This document shows positions 20,846 to 30,500 of a stretch of 64,000 bases of DNA, piece after piece. The notes under the pieces were generated by a model, which ran no database searches, was not told where the DNA came from, and saw only the letters and a list, made by a program, of their open reading frames with translations. Numbering within the stretch: the first letter of the stretch is position 1; the number at the start of each line of letters is the position of its first letter. The position numbers were made by a program, and so were the translations under genes. The DNA comes from Myxococcales bacterium. GTDB taxonomy: Bacteria; Myxococcota; Bradymonadia; UBA7976; UBA1532. Location of the stretch: assembly GCA_020633515.1 (NCBI GenBank), contig JACKDM010000021.1, positions 10,631-74,630 of the forward strand. The letters are read 5' to 3'.

Positions 20846-23800
20846 ATGAAGCGCGCGTGGCTGCTGTTGGCCCTCGTGGCGTTTGGCTGTGATGACCAGC
20901 CGGATGATCCCAAGCCCGATCGGGCGGTGGTCGATGCGCTCGTCGATGGGGCGAGCGGCGATCTGGGAGGGGATGATCTGGGGCGGCCGGATATGGCGCG
21001 GCCGGATATGGCGCGGCCGGACATGGCGCCGACGGACGACGGCGTGGCGGTCGACATGGCGCGGCCGGATATGGCGCCGGCGGATGATGGCGTGCCGGTC
21101 GATGATGGCGTGCCGGTCGATGAGGGCGCGCCGGGGGATGTGGCGGTGCCCGATGAGGGGGCGCCGGTCGATGAGGGCGTGGCGCTCGATGAGGGCGCGC
21201 CGGCGGATGAGGGCGCGGCGGATATGCGGGTGGAGCCGGATATGGCGCCGCCGCTGCCGGACATGGGGCCGGGGCCGCTGGCGGTGCGGTTGACGGCGCC
21301 GGTGGATGGGGCGCTGGTGGCGGCGAGCCCGATCGACGTGCGCGGGCGGGTGGTGCTGCCGGTCGACGCGCTGACGGTGAACGGGCTGCCGGTGGCGCCG
21401 GGGGCGGATGGCTCGTTCGTGGTGGCGCTGCCGCTCGTCGAGGGGCCGAACACGGTGACGGCGGTGGCGACGCGGGGGGATGAGCGGGCGGAGGCGAGCG
21501 TGGGTGTCACGCTGGACACGATCGCGCCGGTGATCGGCTTCACGTCGCCGGTGGATGGCGCGGTGACGGCCGATGTACGCGTCTCCACCACCGGGACGGT
21601 GGACGATCCGACGGCGTCGGTGGCGGTCAATGGGGTCGCCGCGGCGGTCGCTGATGGGGGCTTCCGGGTCGAGGTGGCGCTCGTCGAGGGCGAGAACACG
21701 CTGACGGCGGTGGCGCGCGATCCGGCGGGGAACGAGGCGCGGGTCTCGGTGCGGATCATCCGCGATTCGGCGGCGCCGGCGGTGGCGATCACGGCGCCGG
21801 TGGATGGGTCGGTGACGGCGGCGGAGTCGATCGAGGTGCGGGGCACGGTGGGGGCGGGCGCGACGGTGCGGGTGAACGGGGTGGACGCGGCGGTGGCGGC
21901 GGGGGTGTTCACGGCGACGGTGCCGCTCGTGGAGGGGCGCAACGTGCTGACGGCGGTGGCGCGGGACGCGGCGGGGAACGAGGCGCAGGCGACGGTGAAC
22001 GTGACGCGCGATCGCACGCCGCCGGTGGTGGTGATCACGGCGCCGCTCGATGGGGCGGTGATCGGGGCGCCGTCGGTGCGGGTGCGGGGCACGGTGGATG
22101 ATCGGGCGGCGACGGTGACGGTGAACGGGCTGCCGGCGGCGGTGCTCGCCAACGGCACGTTCGCGGTCGATCTGCCGCTCGGTGAGGGGCAGAACGTCAT
22201 CACGGCGGTGGCGCGCGACGCGCTCGGGAACGAGGCGCAGGCGCGGGTGACGGTGCTGCGGGACAACGGGGCGCCGGTGGTGGTGATCGAGGCGCCGGTG
22301 GAGGGCTTCGCGACGAACGCGCCGGTGGTGGAGGTGACGGGTACGGTGGATGATCCGGCGGCGTCGGTCGAGGTGAGCGGCGTGGCGGCGGTGGTGGCGG
22401 GGGGGCGGTTCAGCGCGACGGTGGCGTTGGCGGAGGGGGAGAACGTGCTCGTCGCGACCGCGCGGGACGCGGTGGGCAACGAGGGGAGCGATCAGGTGAC
22501 GGTGCTGCGTGATCTGACGCCGCCGGTGGTGGCGATCGGGGCGCCGCGGGATGGCGCGATCATCGGCGCGGCGTCGGTGGTGGTGAGCGGGACGGTGGAC
22601 GACGCGGCGGCGACGGTGACGGTGAACGGGCTCGCGGCGCCGGTGGCGGCGGGGGCCTTCAGCGTGGAGGTGCCGCTCGTCGAGGGGCAGAACGGGATCG
22701 CGGCGGTGGCGCGCGATGCAGCGGGGAACGAGGCGACGGCGGCGATCACGGTGCTGCGCGATACGACGGCGCCGGTGGTGGTGATCCAGGTGCCGGCGGA
22801 TGGCGCGCGCTTGATCCGGCGGACGGTGCGGGCGACGGGCACGGTGAACGACGCGACGGCGGGGGTGGTGGTCAACGGGGTGGAGGCGGCGTTGAACAAC
22901 GGGCGCTGGGTGGTGGATCTGGAGCTGGTGGAGGGCGACAACACCGTCGAGGCGGTCGCGACCGATCGGGCGGGGAACACGGCGCGGGCCTCGGTGGCGG
23001 TGGTGGTCGACAGCACGCCGGCGGGGATCGTGATCACCGAGCCGGTGGATGGCTTCGAGACGGGGGATGACACGATCACGGTGCGGGGTCGGGTCGAGGG
23101 CGAGGACGTGGCGGTGGTGGAGATCGATGGGATCGCGGTGGCGGTGGCGCCGGATGGGCGCTTCGAGCGGGGTGGGATCGCGCTCGAGGAGGGCGCGAAC
23201 GTGATCACGGCGACGGTGACCGATGCCTTCGGGAACGTGGGGCTCGCGCGGGTCGAGGTGATCCGGGACGCGGGCGCGCCGGTGATCCACATCGAGACGC
23301 CGGCGGATGGGGATATCCTGACGACGACCCAGGTGGACGTGGCGGGGATCACCAATGACTACATCACCGGGATCACGGTGGGTGAGGATGATCTGGACGT
23401 GTGGGTGAACGGGCAGCCGGCGGTGGTGCTCAACCGCACGTTCTCGCTGAGCGATCTGCTGCTTCAGCGGGGGCCGAACACGATCACGGTGGAGGCAGAG
23501 GATCGGGCGGGGAACCGTTCGTCGAAGTCGATCCAGGTGACGGTGGTCGACGAGGCGGGGCAGCGGCTGGTGTTGATCTCGGGGCAGAGTCAGGGGGCGC
23601 GGCAGGGGGAGTCGCTGCGGGATCCGTTGACGGTGTCGTTGCTTGATGAGAACGGCAACCCGGTGCCGGGGGCGCCGGTGACGTTCACGGTGACGAAGGG
23701 TGATGGCGCGCTGGAGGCGTTCCCGGAGACGGGGCGGACGCTGGTGGTGGAGACGGATGACAACGGGCTGGCGAGCGTGGGCTTCACGCCGGGCGGGCGC

Positions 23801-26296
23801 GCGGGCGCGGGGAGCCATCGGGTGCGGGCGTCGGCGGAGGGCTTCCTCGGCGCGGTGGAGTTCTGCACGTCGGTGTATCCGGACGCGGCGGTGCAGGTGG
23901 TGGCGGTGGAGGGCGAGAACCAGATGGGTCAGCTCGCGACGCGGCTGCCGGCGCCGATGGTGGCGCTGGTGACGGATCCGGCGGGGAACCCGGTTCAGGG
24001 GGTGCCGGTGACGTTCACGGTGCTGGCGGGCGGCGGGGCGTTCGATGGCGAGGCCGAGGTGGTGGTGGAGAGCGATGGTGATGGGTTGGCGCGGGCGACG
24101 TTGACGCTGGGGGCGGAGCCGGGGCGCAACAGCGTGCGGGCGACGATCGCGGCGCTGGAGGATCCGGCGGCGCAGGGCGCGGTGTGGCACGCGGAGGGCT
24201 TCGCGGCGGGTGATCGGGCGTCGACGCGGGTGGTGGGGCAGGTGCTCGACAACCAGGACAACCCGATCCCGGGGGTGACGGCCTACATCCGCTTGGAGGA
24301 TGGGCCGGTGATCGCGGCGGAGACGGACGCGGAGGGAATGTTTGCGATCGAGGACGCGCCGGTGGGCGCGGTGCATCTGGTGATCGAGGGTGACACGGCG
24401 CAGCGCGACGGGGAGTGGCCGCGGCTGACGTATGACATCATCACGGTGGCGGGCGTCGACAACGATCTGGGCAAGCCGGTGTATCTGCCGGAGCTGGCGC
24501 CGGAGAATACGGCGCTGGTGGGCGGGGACGCGGACGTGACGTTGACGATGGAGGGGGTGCCGGGGGCGACGATGACGGTCTTCGCGAACTCGGTGACCTG
24601 CATCGACGGGGCGCGGCAGTGTGAGATCGTGTGGTCGCAGGTGCGGGGTGAGCGGGTGCCCGATCCGGCGCCGATGGGGTCGACCTTCGATATGGTGGCG
24701 ACGTTGCAGCCGCCGGGGGTGCGCTTCGATCCGCCGGCGCGGGTGTGTATCCCGAACCGGGGGAACCCGCCGGGCTATCAGCAGGAGATGTTCGCCTACG
24801 ATCACGATCTGGGTGACTGGGTGGGGATCGGGACGGGGAGCGTGACGGCGGATGGGCAGCAGATCTGTACCGATACGGGGTTCGGTCTGCACAAGTCGGG
24901 GTGGCACGGCGCGCCGCCGCCGCCGCCGCCGCCGCGGTGTCCGTCGAACTGCGACAACGGCAACCCGTGTCAGACGGGGCGCTGTGTGGATGGGGCGTGT
25001 CAGTACGAGCCGAAGGGCGATGGCACGCGCTGCGATGACGGCTCGGGGTGCGGGGAGGCGGTGTGTCAGGGGGGGAGCTGTGTCTTCCAGAGCCAGGAGG
25101 CGGATGGCACGGCCTGCGATGACAACGATCAGTGTACGCAGTCGAGCGAGTGTCAGGGCGGGGCGTGCGTGGGGAGTGATCCGCTGGATTGCGACGACGG
25201 TGAGGACTGCACCGAGGACTCGTGTGATCCCTTGCAGGGGTGTCAGAACCCGCCGAAGGGGGAGGGGGCGACGTGTACGCCCGCGGGCGGGGCGCCGGCG
25301 GATGCGTGTATCGAGAAGCATGTCTGCGAGGGTGGGGCCTGCACGCCGAAGGAGAAGGAGTGCGAGGATCTCAAGAAGGAGTGCGTGGAGAACACCTGCG
25401 AGAACGGGGAGTGCGTCGAGAAGCCGAAGGACGAGGGGCAGCCGTGCGGTGAGGAGGGGGAGGAGTGTGGGCAGTATCAGTGCAAGGCGGGGGCGTGCGC
25501 GCCGGCGGATGGGCAGGAGAACACGGATGATCAGGAGTGCGACGACGAGAGCGAGTGCACGGAGGACGATCGCTGTCAGAACGGCGAGTGCAAGGGGGAC
25601 AAGCGCGACATCAACAAGGTCGAGGGTGGCGTGCAGTTCAACTTCTCGCGGGATATCGAGGCGATCGCGAGCCGGATGGAGGCGCTGATCAACCGGGTGC
25701 CCTTCTTGAGCGCGAACTTCGGGACGGGGGGGGCGTTCAGCCTGAAGGGGTCGCGGGAGGATTGCTGCAAGGACGCGACGGGGGAGTTCATCGAGTTCGG
25801 GAAGCGTTCGCTGACGGGGCAGTTCCAGGTGGGGGCGAGCATCGCGGGGACGTTGCCGGGGCTCGGGTTCCTCGACAGCTTCGAGGAGCGGGTGGGCAAC
25901 AACCGGGTGGCGTGGAACATCCGGGTGGGGATCATCGCCGATATCGGGCTGACGTTGTCGGGGAGCGCGGGCTATACGCAGGATCAGTGCCTCAATGGGG
26001 AGGATGGCTGCGTGACGCTCGAGGGCAAGCTGGAGCTGAGCGGTGGCTTGAGCGCGACGTTCTCGGTCGAGGCGTGCGTCGAGGTGGGGATCTTCGGGGT
26101 TTCGGTGTGTCCGAACCTGACGATCACGCCGGCGCGGATCGTGGCGACGGCGTCGGGTCAGTGCGCGGCGCGGTTCGGCAACTGCGGGAACGATCCGGCG
26201 TGTAGCTTCACGTTCGGTCAGCTCAAGTTCGTGGCCGAGATCAACTACATCTTCGATGTCTTCACCTATGAGCGGGTGCTTTATGGCGGGCTGTGA
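20846..26296 (+). CDS. Giant Ig-repeat lipoprotein
   Basis: 1816 aa. ATG 20846 follows GGGGAGGAG and opens a lipoprotein signal (LLLALVAFGC, lipid Cys15), 47 bp after the previous stop. A linker of RPDMA and DEGAP repeats (16-140) is followed by about ten bacterial Ig-like repeats (146-904, pattern TAPxDGAxxxxxxVxVxGTVDD and GNEA). Next come two Big_1/invasin-like domains (909-1123, PVPGAPVTFTVTKGDG), a carboxypeptidase-regulatory-like domain (1127-1218), a poly-Pro run at 1357-1364, a Cys-rich segment (1365-1588) and an unrecognised C-terminal domain (1590-1816, Gly- and beta-rich, with CC and several spaced Cys). The architecture is that of a surface stalk with a distal domain, perhaps an adhesin. 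It is the third gene of the operon, with strongly G-ending codons throughout. One minus-strand dispersed motif breaks that pattern at 21574. Confidence 0.9.
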   Translation: MKRAWLLLALVAFGCDDQPDDPKPDRAVVDALVDGASGDLGGDDLGRPDMARPDMARPDMAPTDDGVAVDMARPDMAPADDGVPVDDGVPVDEGAPGDVAVPDEGAPVDEGVALDEGAPADEGAADMRVEPDMAPPLPDMGPGPLAVRLTAPVDGALVAASPIDVRGRVVLPVDALTVNGLPVAPGADGSFVVALPLVEGPNTVTAVATRGDERAEASVGVTLDTIAPVIGFTSPVDGAVTADVRVSTTGTVDDPTASVAVNGVAAAVADGGFRVEVALVEGENTLTAVARDPAGNEARVSVRIIRDSAAPAVAITAPVDGSVTAAESIEVRGTVGAGATVRVNGVDAAVAAGVFTATVPLVEGRNVLTAVARDAAGNEAQATVNVTRDRTPPVVVITAPLDGAVIGAPSVRVRGTVDDRAATVTVNGLPAAVLANGTFAVDLPLGEGQNVITAVARDALGNEAQARVTVLRDNGAPVVVIEAPVEGFATNAPVVEVTGTVDDPAASVEVSGVAAVVAGGRFSATVALAEGENVLVATARDAVGNEGSDQVTVLRDLTPPVVAIGAPRDGAIIGAASVVVSGTVDDAAATVTVNGLAAPVAAGAFSVEVPLVEGQNGIAAVARDAAGNEATAAITVLRDTTAPVVVIQVPADGARLIRRTVRATGTVNDATAGVVVNGVEAALNNGRWVVDLELVEGDNTVEAVATDRAGNTARASVAVVVDSTPAGIVITEPVDGFETGDDTITVRGRVEGEDVAVVEIDGIAVAVAPDGRFERGGIALEEGANVITATVTDAFGNVGLARVEVIRDAGAPVIHIETPADGDILTTTQVDVAGITNDYITGITVGEDDLDVWVNGQPAVVLNRTFSLSDLLLQRGPNTITVEAEDRAGNRSSKSIQVTVVDEAGQRLVLISGQSQGARQGESLRDPLTVSLLDENGNPVPGAPVTFTVTKGDGALEAFPETGRTLVVETDDNGLASVGFTPGGRAGAGSHRVRASAEGFLGAVEFCTSVYPDAAVQVVAVEGENQMGQLATRLPAPMVALVTDPAGNPVQGVPVTFTVLAGGGAFDGEAEVVVESDGDGLARATLTLGAEPGRNSVRATIAALEDPAAQGAVWHAEGFAAGDRASTRVVGQVLDNQDNPIPGVTAYIRLEDGPVIAAETDAEGMFAIEDAPVGAVHLVIEGDTAQRDGEWPRLTYDIITVAGVDNDLGKPVYLPELAPENTALVGGDADVTLTMEGVPGATMTVFANSVTCIDGARQCEIVWSQVRGERVPDPAPMGSTFDMVATLQPPGVRFDPPARVCIPNRGNPPGYQQEMFAYDHDLGDWVGIGTGSVTADGQQICTDTGFGLHKSGWHGAPPPPPPPRCPSNCDNGNPCQTGRCVDGACQYEPKGDGTRCDDGSGCGEAVCQGGSCVFQSQEADGTACDDNDQCTQSSECQGGACVGSDPLDCDDGEDCTEDSCDPLQGCQNPPKGEGATCTPAGGAPADACIEKHVCEGGACTPKEKECEDLKKECVENTCENGECVEKPKDEGQPCGEEGEECGQYQCKAGACAPADGQENTDDQECDDESECTEDDRCQNGECKGDKRDINKVEGGVQFNFSRDIEAIASRMEALINRVPFLSANFGTGGAFSLKGSREDCCKDATGEFIEFGKRSLTGQFQVGASIAGTLPGLGFLDSFEERVGNNRVAWNIRVGIIADIGLTLSGSAGYTQDQCLNGEDGCVTLEGKLELSGGLSATFSVEACVEVGIFGVSVCPNLTITPARIVATASGQCAARFGNCGNDPACSFTFGQLKFVAEINYIFDVFTYERVLYGGL
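20985..21265 (+). repeat. Coding tandem repeat (RPDMA / DEGAP linker)
   Basis: Repeats of GCGGCCGGATATGGCGC and CGATGAGGGCGCGCCG encode the Pro-Asp-rich linker behind the lipid anchor of the Ig-repeat lipoprotein. The role matches the V-D-A linker of the preceding gene, but the sequence is unrelated. Confidence 0.85.
21574..21592 (-). repeat. Dispersed motif, minus orientation
   Basis: TGTACGCGTCTCCACCACC on the plus strand, read as VRVSTT at the start of an Ig repeat. Equivalent positions in sibling repeats read VRVRG or VEVTG with G-ending codons, whereas this patch is C-rich. Confidence 0.85.
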
Positions 26297-26309
26297 TGGG
26301 AGGTTCTCG

Positions 26310-27413
26310 ATGACACCGCGTCGTGTGTCGGTCGCGCTCGCCGCAGGGTGGGCGCTGGTTGTGTTGCTTTGTGCGGGTCCGGCGGCGGCGCAGGCCGTGG
26401 CGCGGAGTCATCCGGTGGGGGTGAAGTTCGATGGGGAGCTGCACGCGAGCCGGATGCATGTGCGGTTCGCGAGCGAGCTGTTCGAGCAGGACTTCAAGCC
26501 GTGGTCGGCGCGGCGGCAGGATGGGGCGGGGGCGGCGTTCGTGGCGTTGATCCGGTCGGTTCAGCGGCGGGATGTGCCAGCGGCGCGGGCGGTGCTGGAT
26601 CTGGCGGCGACGCGGGCGAGCGTGGAGCGGCTGGTGTCGGAGCTGGGTGAGATGGGGGGGGAGTTCGCGCGGATGGAGGTGGTGGCGCGGGCGCGGGTGG
26701 AGGGGGATGAGGTGTTCTTCTGGCGGACGCCGCGGCCGGATGGGTGGGCGACGGGGGCGTTTGCGTTCCGGCAGGTGAACGGGGCGTGGAAGGGGCGGCT
26801 GGTGACGAGTCAGATGCCGGCGCTGTCTCTGATGACGGATGCCTATGACTACTATGGGCGGGAGAAGAGCGCGTTCATGCCGCGGGCGGTGAGCGGGAAC
26901 GGGTACGCGGTGCCGTTGGCGGCGGATGGGTCGGTGCTGTTGGAGTTCGATGGGACGCCGGTGGACTTCGCGCCGCTGGAGGGGGGGTCGCCGGTGAGCG
27001 AGGCGACGGCGCTGTATCAGCAGGGGGTGATGATGCTGGCGGCGGTGGATTGGGTGGGGTTCGCGTCGCTGCATACGGCGGTGAGCAAGGCGAAGATCGA
27101 GGGGTGGTTGGCGAACGAGGGGCGGGATCCGCGGGCGCGTGAGGTGGGGGCGGCGTTGCTGGCGCGGGGGGTTCGGGTGGTGTTCGAGGTGGATCTGGGG
27201 CCGGCGGGGGCGATGTTGCTGGTGGCTCAGGGGGAGGGGGCGGATCCGGGGGGGTATCCGGTGAAGCGGGTGATGGTGGCGAATACGGCGTCGGGGCCGC
27301 GGCTGACGAACCACTTCATGACGTATCAGCTCGGTTTGACGCTGATGCGGTCGCCGTTGTGGCCGAAGGAGGCGGGTCCGTTGCTGGCGTTGCTGGCGCG
27401 GAGCAAGCGCTGA
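26310..27413 (+). CDS. Exported protein of unknown function
   Basis: 367 aa. ATG 26310 follows TGGGAGG and begins a signal peptide (VALAAGWALVVLLCAG, cut near AAAQA), 13 bp after the previous stop. I do not recognise the family. The protein lacks Cys-rich or Ig repeats and looks like a single globular alpha/beta protein of two similar-sized halves; the first contains a helical stretch (FVALIRSVQRRDVPAARAVL) and the second a mixed segment ending LMRSPLWPKEAGPLLALLAR. It is the only ordinary-sized product of the giant operon, so it may be a periplasmic helper for the neighbouring giants; that is inference from position only. Codons end overwhelmingly in G. Confidence 0.85.
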   Translation: MTPRRVSVALAAGWALVVLLCAGPAAAQAVARSHPVGVKFDGELHASRMHVRFASELFEQDFKPWSARRQDGAGAAFVALIRSVQRRDVPAARAVLDLAATRASVERLVSELGEMGGEFARMEVVARARVEGDEVFFWRTPRPDGWATGAFAFRQVNGAWKGRLVTSQMPALSLMTDAYDYYGREKSAFMPRAVSGNGYAVPLAADGSVLLEFDGTPVDFAPLEGGSPVSEATALYQQGVMMLAAVDWVGFASLHTAVSKAKIEGWLANEGRDPRAREVGAALLARGVRVVFEVDLGPAGAMLLVAQGEGADPGGYPVKRVMVANTASGPRLTNHFMTYQLGLTLMRSPLWPKEAGPLLALLARSKR

Positions 27414-27525
27414 GGTCGGTTGGCTGCGGTCGGTTGAGTGCGTGCGGTGGGGTGAGTGCGGTTCGCTGGTGCCTGCATGGCGGCGCGGTGTGCGTCGCTT
27501 CGTGTGCCTGCCTGGGGGAGTGGTG

Positions 27526-30500
27526 ATGTCTTCTTGCCTTCGCGTCGCAGTGGTCTCTTGCCTGGCGCTGGTGGTGGTGTGTCCGGGGGCTTGGGCGCAG
27601 ACGTGGGTGGGGGGGGAGCAGGTCACGTTGGGTGAGGGGTGCGTGGTGAATATCGCCAACCGGACGGCGCGGCCGGGGGCGGGGGGGGCGTTTGCGATCC
27701 CGAACGTGCCGTTCGAGGAGGGGGTTCGGTCGCGGGTGCGGGCGGTGTGCAATCGGGGGGGGCGGTTGGTTTATGGGGCGTCGGAGCTGTTGGATCTGCG
27801 GGAGGATGGGGCGCCGGTGAAGGTGGCGTTCGATCGGGTGCCGCCGTTGCCGCGGCGGTTGGTGCTGCATGCGGTGAATGATGATCCGGTGATCGTGGAT
27901 GCGGACGCGCGGTTGAGCGTGATCGCGTTGGCGGAGATGGGGGATGGGCGGTCGTTGTTCGTGTCTCCACCAACCGCGGGGACGCGGTGGACGTCGTCGG
28001 ATCCGACGGTGGCGACGGTGGATGCGCAGGGGATCGTGACGCCTTTGCGGCGGGGGGAGGTGATCGTTCGGGCGCAGTTGGAGGGGATCTCGGGGTCGTT
28101 GCGGGTGCGGGTGGAGATCCCGGCGGATCGGGATGGGGATGGGTTGCCGGATGAGTGGGAGGTGCAGAACGGGCTGGATCCGGATGATCCGGGCGATGCG
28201 CTGCTGGATGTGGATCTGGATGGGCTGGATGCGGTGCAGGAGTTCGCGGCGGGGACTTCGCCGGTGGTGGGGGATGCCGATGGGGATGGGTTGCTGGATG
28301 GGGATGAGGTGGCGCGGGGGACGGATGCGCGGCGGGCGGATAGCGATGGGGATGGGTTGCTGGATGGGGAGGAGCTGCGGGTGGGGACGGATCCGGGTGT
28401 GGGAGACACGGACAACGACGGGATCTCGGATGGGGCGGAGCTGGCGTATGGGCTGGATCCGTTGGGGTTCGACGAGACGACGACGGTGATGGGGCGGGCG
28501 GTCGATGGGGATGGGGTGGCGGTGGCGGGGGCGGTGGTGCTGGTGGATGATCGGTTCGGGGGGGTGACGAATGTGGCGGGGGTGTTCGAGGTGGGGGGGG
28601 TGCTGGCGGGGGTGGATCGGCTGGATGTGAGCGTGCGGGCGGTTCGGGGGGGGGCGGTGCTGGATGGGAAGGTGCGGGTGGTGCCGGTGCCGATGGGGTC
28701 GACGGATGCGGGGGTGGTGACGTTGCGGCCGGCGCGGGGGGCGGTGGGGGGCACGATTCGGGGGCCGCGGGGGAACGCGGTGGCGGGGGCGCGGGTGCGG
28801 GTGCGGGTGGGGGAGGATGAGCGGGCGGTGAACGCGAACGCGGCGGGGCAGTATCTGTTGCAGCGGTTCGATGAGGGGCCGGTGACGGTGGTGGCGACGG
28901 ATCCGCGGACGGGGCTGCGGGGGTTTGCGTCGGCGGTGCTGGTGGCGGGGGCGTCGGTGACGGTGGATGTGGGGTTGACGGCGTCGGGCACGGTGGAGGG
29001 GACGGTGTTCGGGCGGGGGGATGTGCCGGTGGGGCCGGGGGTGCCGGTGGTGCTGCGGGGGCCGGTGAATCGGGAGACGGTGACGGATCGGTTCAGTCGG
29101 TTCCGGTTCGATTTCATCGCGCTGGGGGCCTACACGGTGGAGGCGTTCGATGGGGTGGGGAACCGGGGGCGGACGGGGGCGGCGATTACGGGGACGAATC
29201 AGGTGGTGGCGGCGGATGTGACGTTCTTGGGGAAGGGGCGGGTGCGGGGGTTGGTGGAGACGGGGGGCGGGGCGTTGGTGGCGGGGGCGCAGGTGGCGTT
29301 GAGCGGGTCGGGGGTGTTCGGGGGGAGCGGGAGCGCGGTGTCGGATGGGGTGGGGGCGTTTGTGATCGAGGATGTGTTCGTGGGGCCGTTTGCGGTGACG
29401 GCGCGGGATCCGCGGACGGGGTTGGCGGCGGCGGGGGAGGGGCGGGTGTCGTTCGAGGGGGAGGATGTTCGGGTCTCCCTCACCTTGCGCGCGGCGGGGC
29501 AGATCGGGGGGATGGTGCGGGCTTCGGACGAGGAGACGCCGGTTCCGGGGGCGATCGTGACGGTTGATCCGGGCGGGCGGCGGGTGGTGGCGGATGGGGC
29601 GGGGCGGTTTGTGGTGGAGGGGCTGCCGCTGGGGCGGTACGCGGTGACGGCGCAGCCGGTGGGGGAGGCGGATCGGGGGCGGGTGGAGGTGGATGTGCTG
29701 GAGGCGGATCGGGAGGTGGTGGCGGATGTGACGTTGCGGGGGCTGGGCACGGTGGAGGTGCGGGTGCGGGACGCGGGGGGGGCGGCGGTGGCGAATACGC
29801 GGGTGGCGTTGTCGGGGCGGGCGGGGTTCGTTCAGGAGCTGGTGGGGGTGTCGGGGGCGGATGGGGTGGCGCGGTTCGAGGGGGTGATCGCGGGGGGGTT
29901 CGGGGTGGCGGCGACGGAGCCGTTGTCGGGGCTGTCGGGTGAGGTGGCGTCGAGCGTGCTGGCGGGGGAGACGGTGGGGGTGGAGCTGCGGTTGGAGGGG
30001 GCGGCGACGGTGTCGGGGCGGGCGTTGGCGGCGGATGGGGCGACGCCGGTGCGGGGGGTTCGGGTGCGGTTGGTGCCGTCGGAGCGGGAGGTGTGGTCGG
30101 ATGCGGCAGGAAGGTTCCGGTTCGATCTGGTGCCGGTGGCGGGGGGGCCGTATGGGCTGGAGGCGTTCGATGGGACGGGGACGCGGCGGGCGCGGGTGGT
30201 GGGGGTGGCGCCGGTGGCGCATGGGGAGGTGGTGGAGCGGGATCTGGTGCTGATCGGGACGGGGACGGTGGTGGGGGTGGCGCGGGATCCGGAGGGGCGG
30301 CCGGTGGTGGGGGCGGCGGTGACGGTGGATAGCGCGGTGGAGGGGGCGCCGCGGCGGTTCGCGGCGACGGGGCCGGATGGGGTGTTTCGGGTGGTGGGGG
30401 TGCCGGTGGGGCGGGTGACGGTGGCGGCTTCACTGCGGGCGGGGCGGCTGGCGGGGCAGCGCTTGGGGGAGGTGCGGGCGGATGGGGAGGTGGTGGAGCT

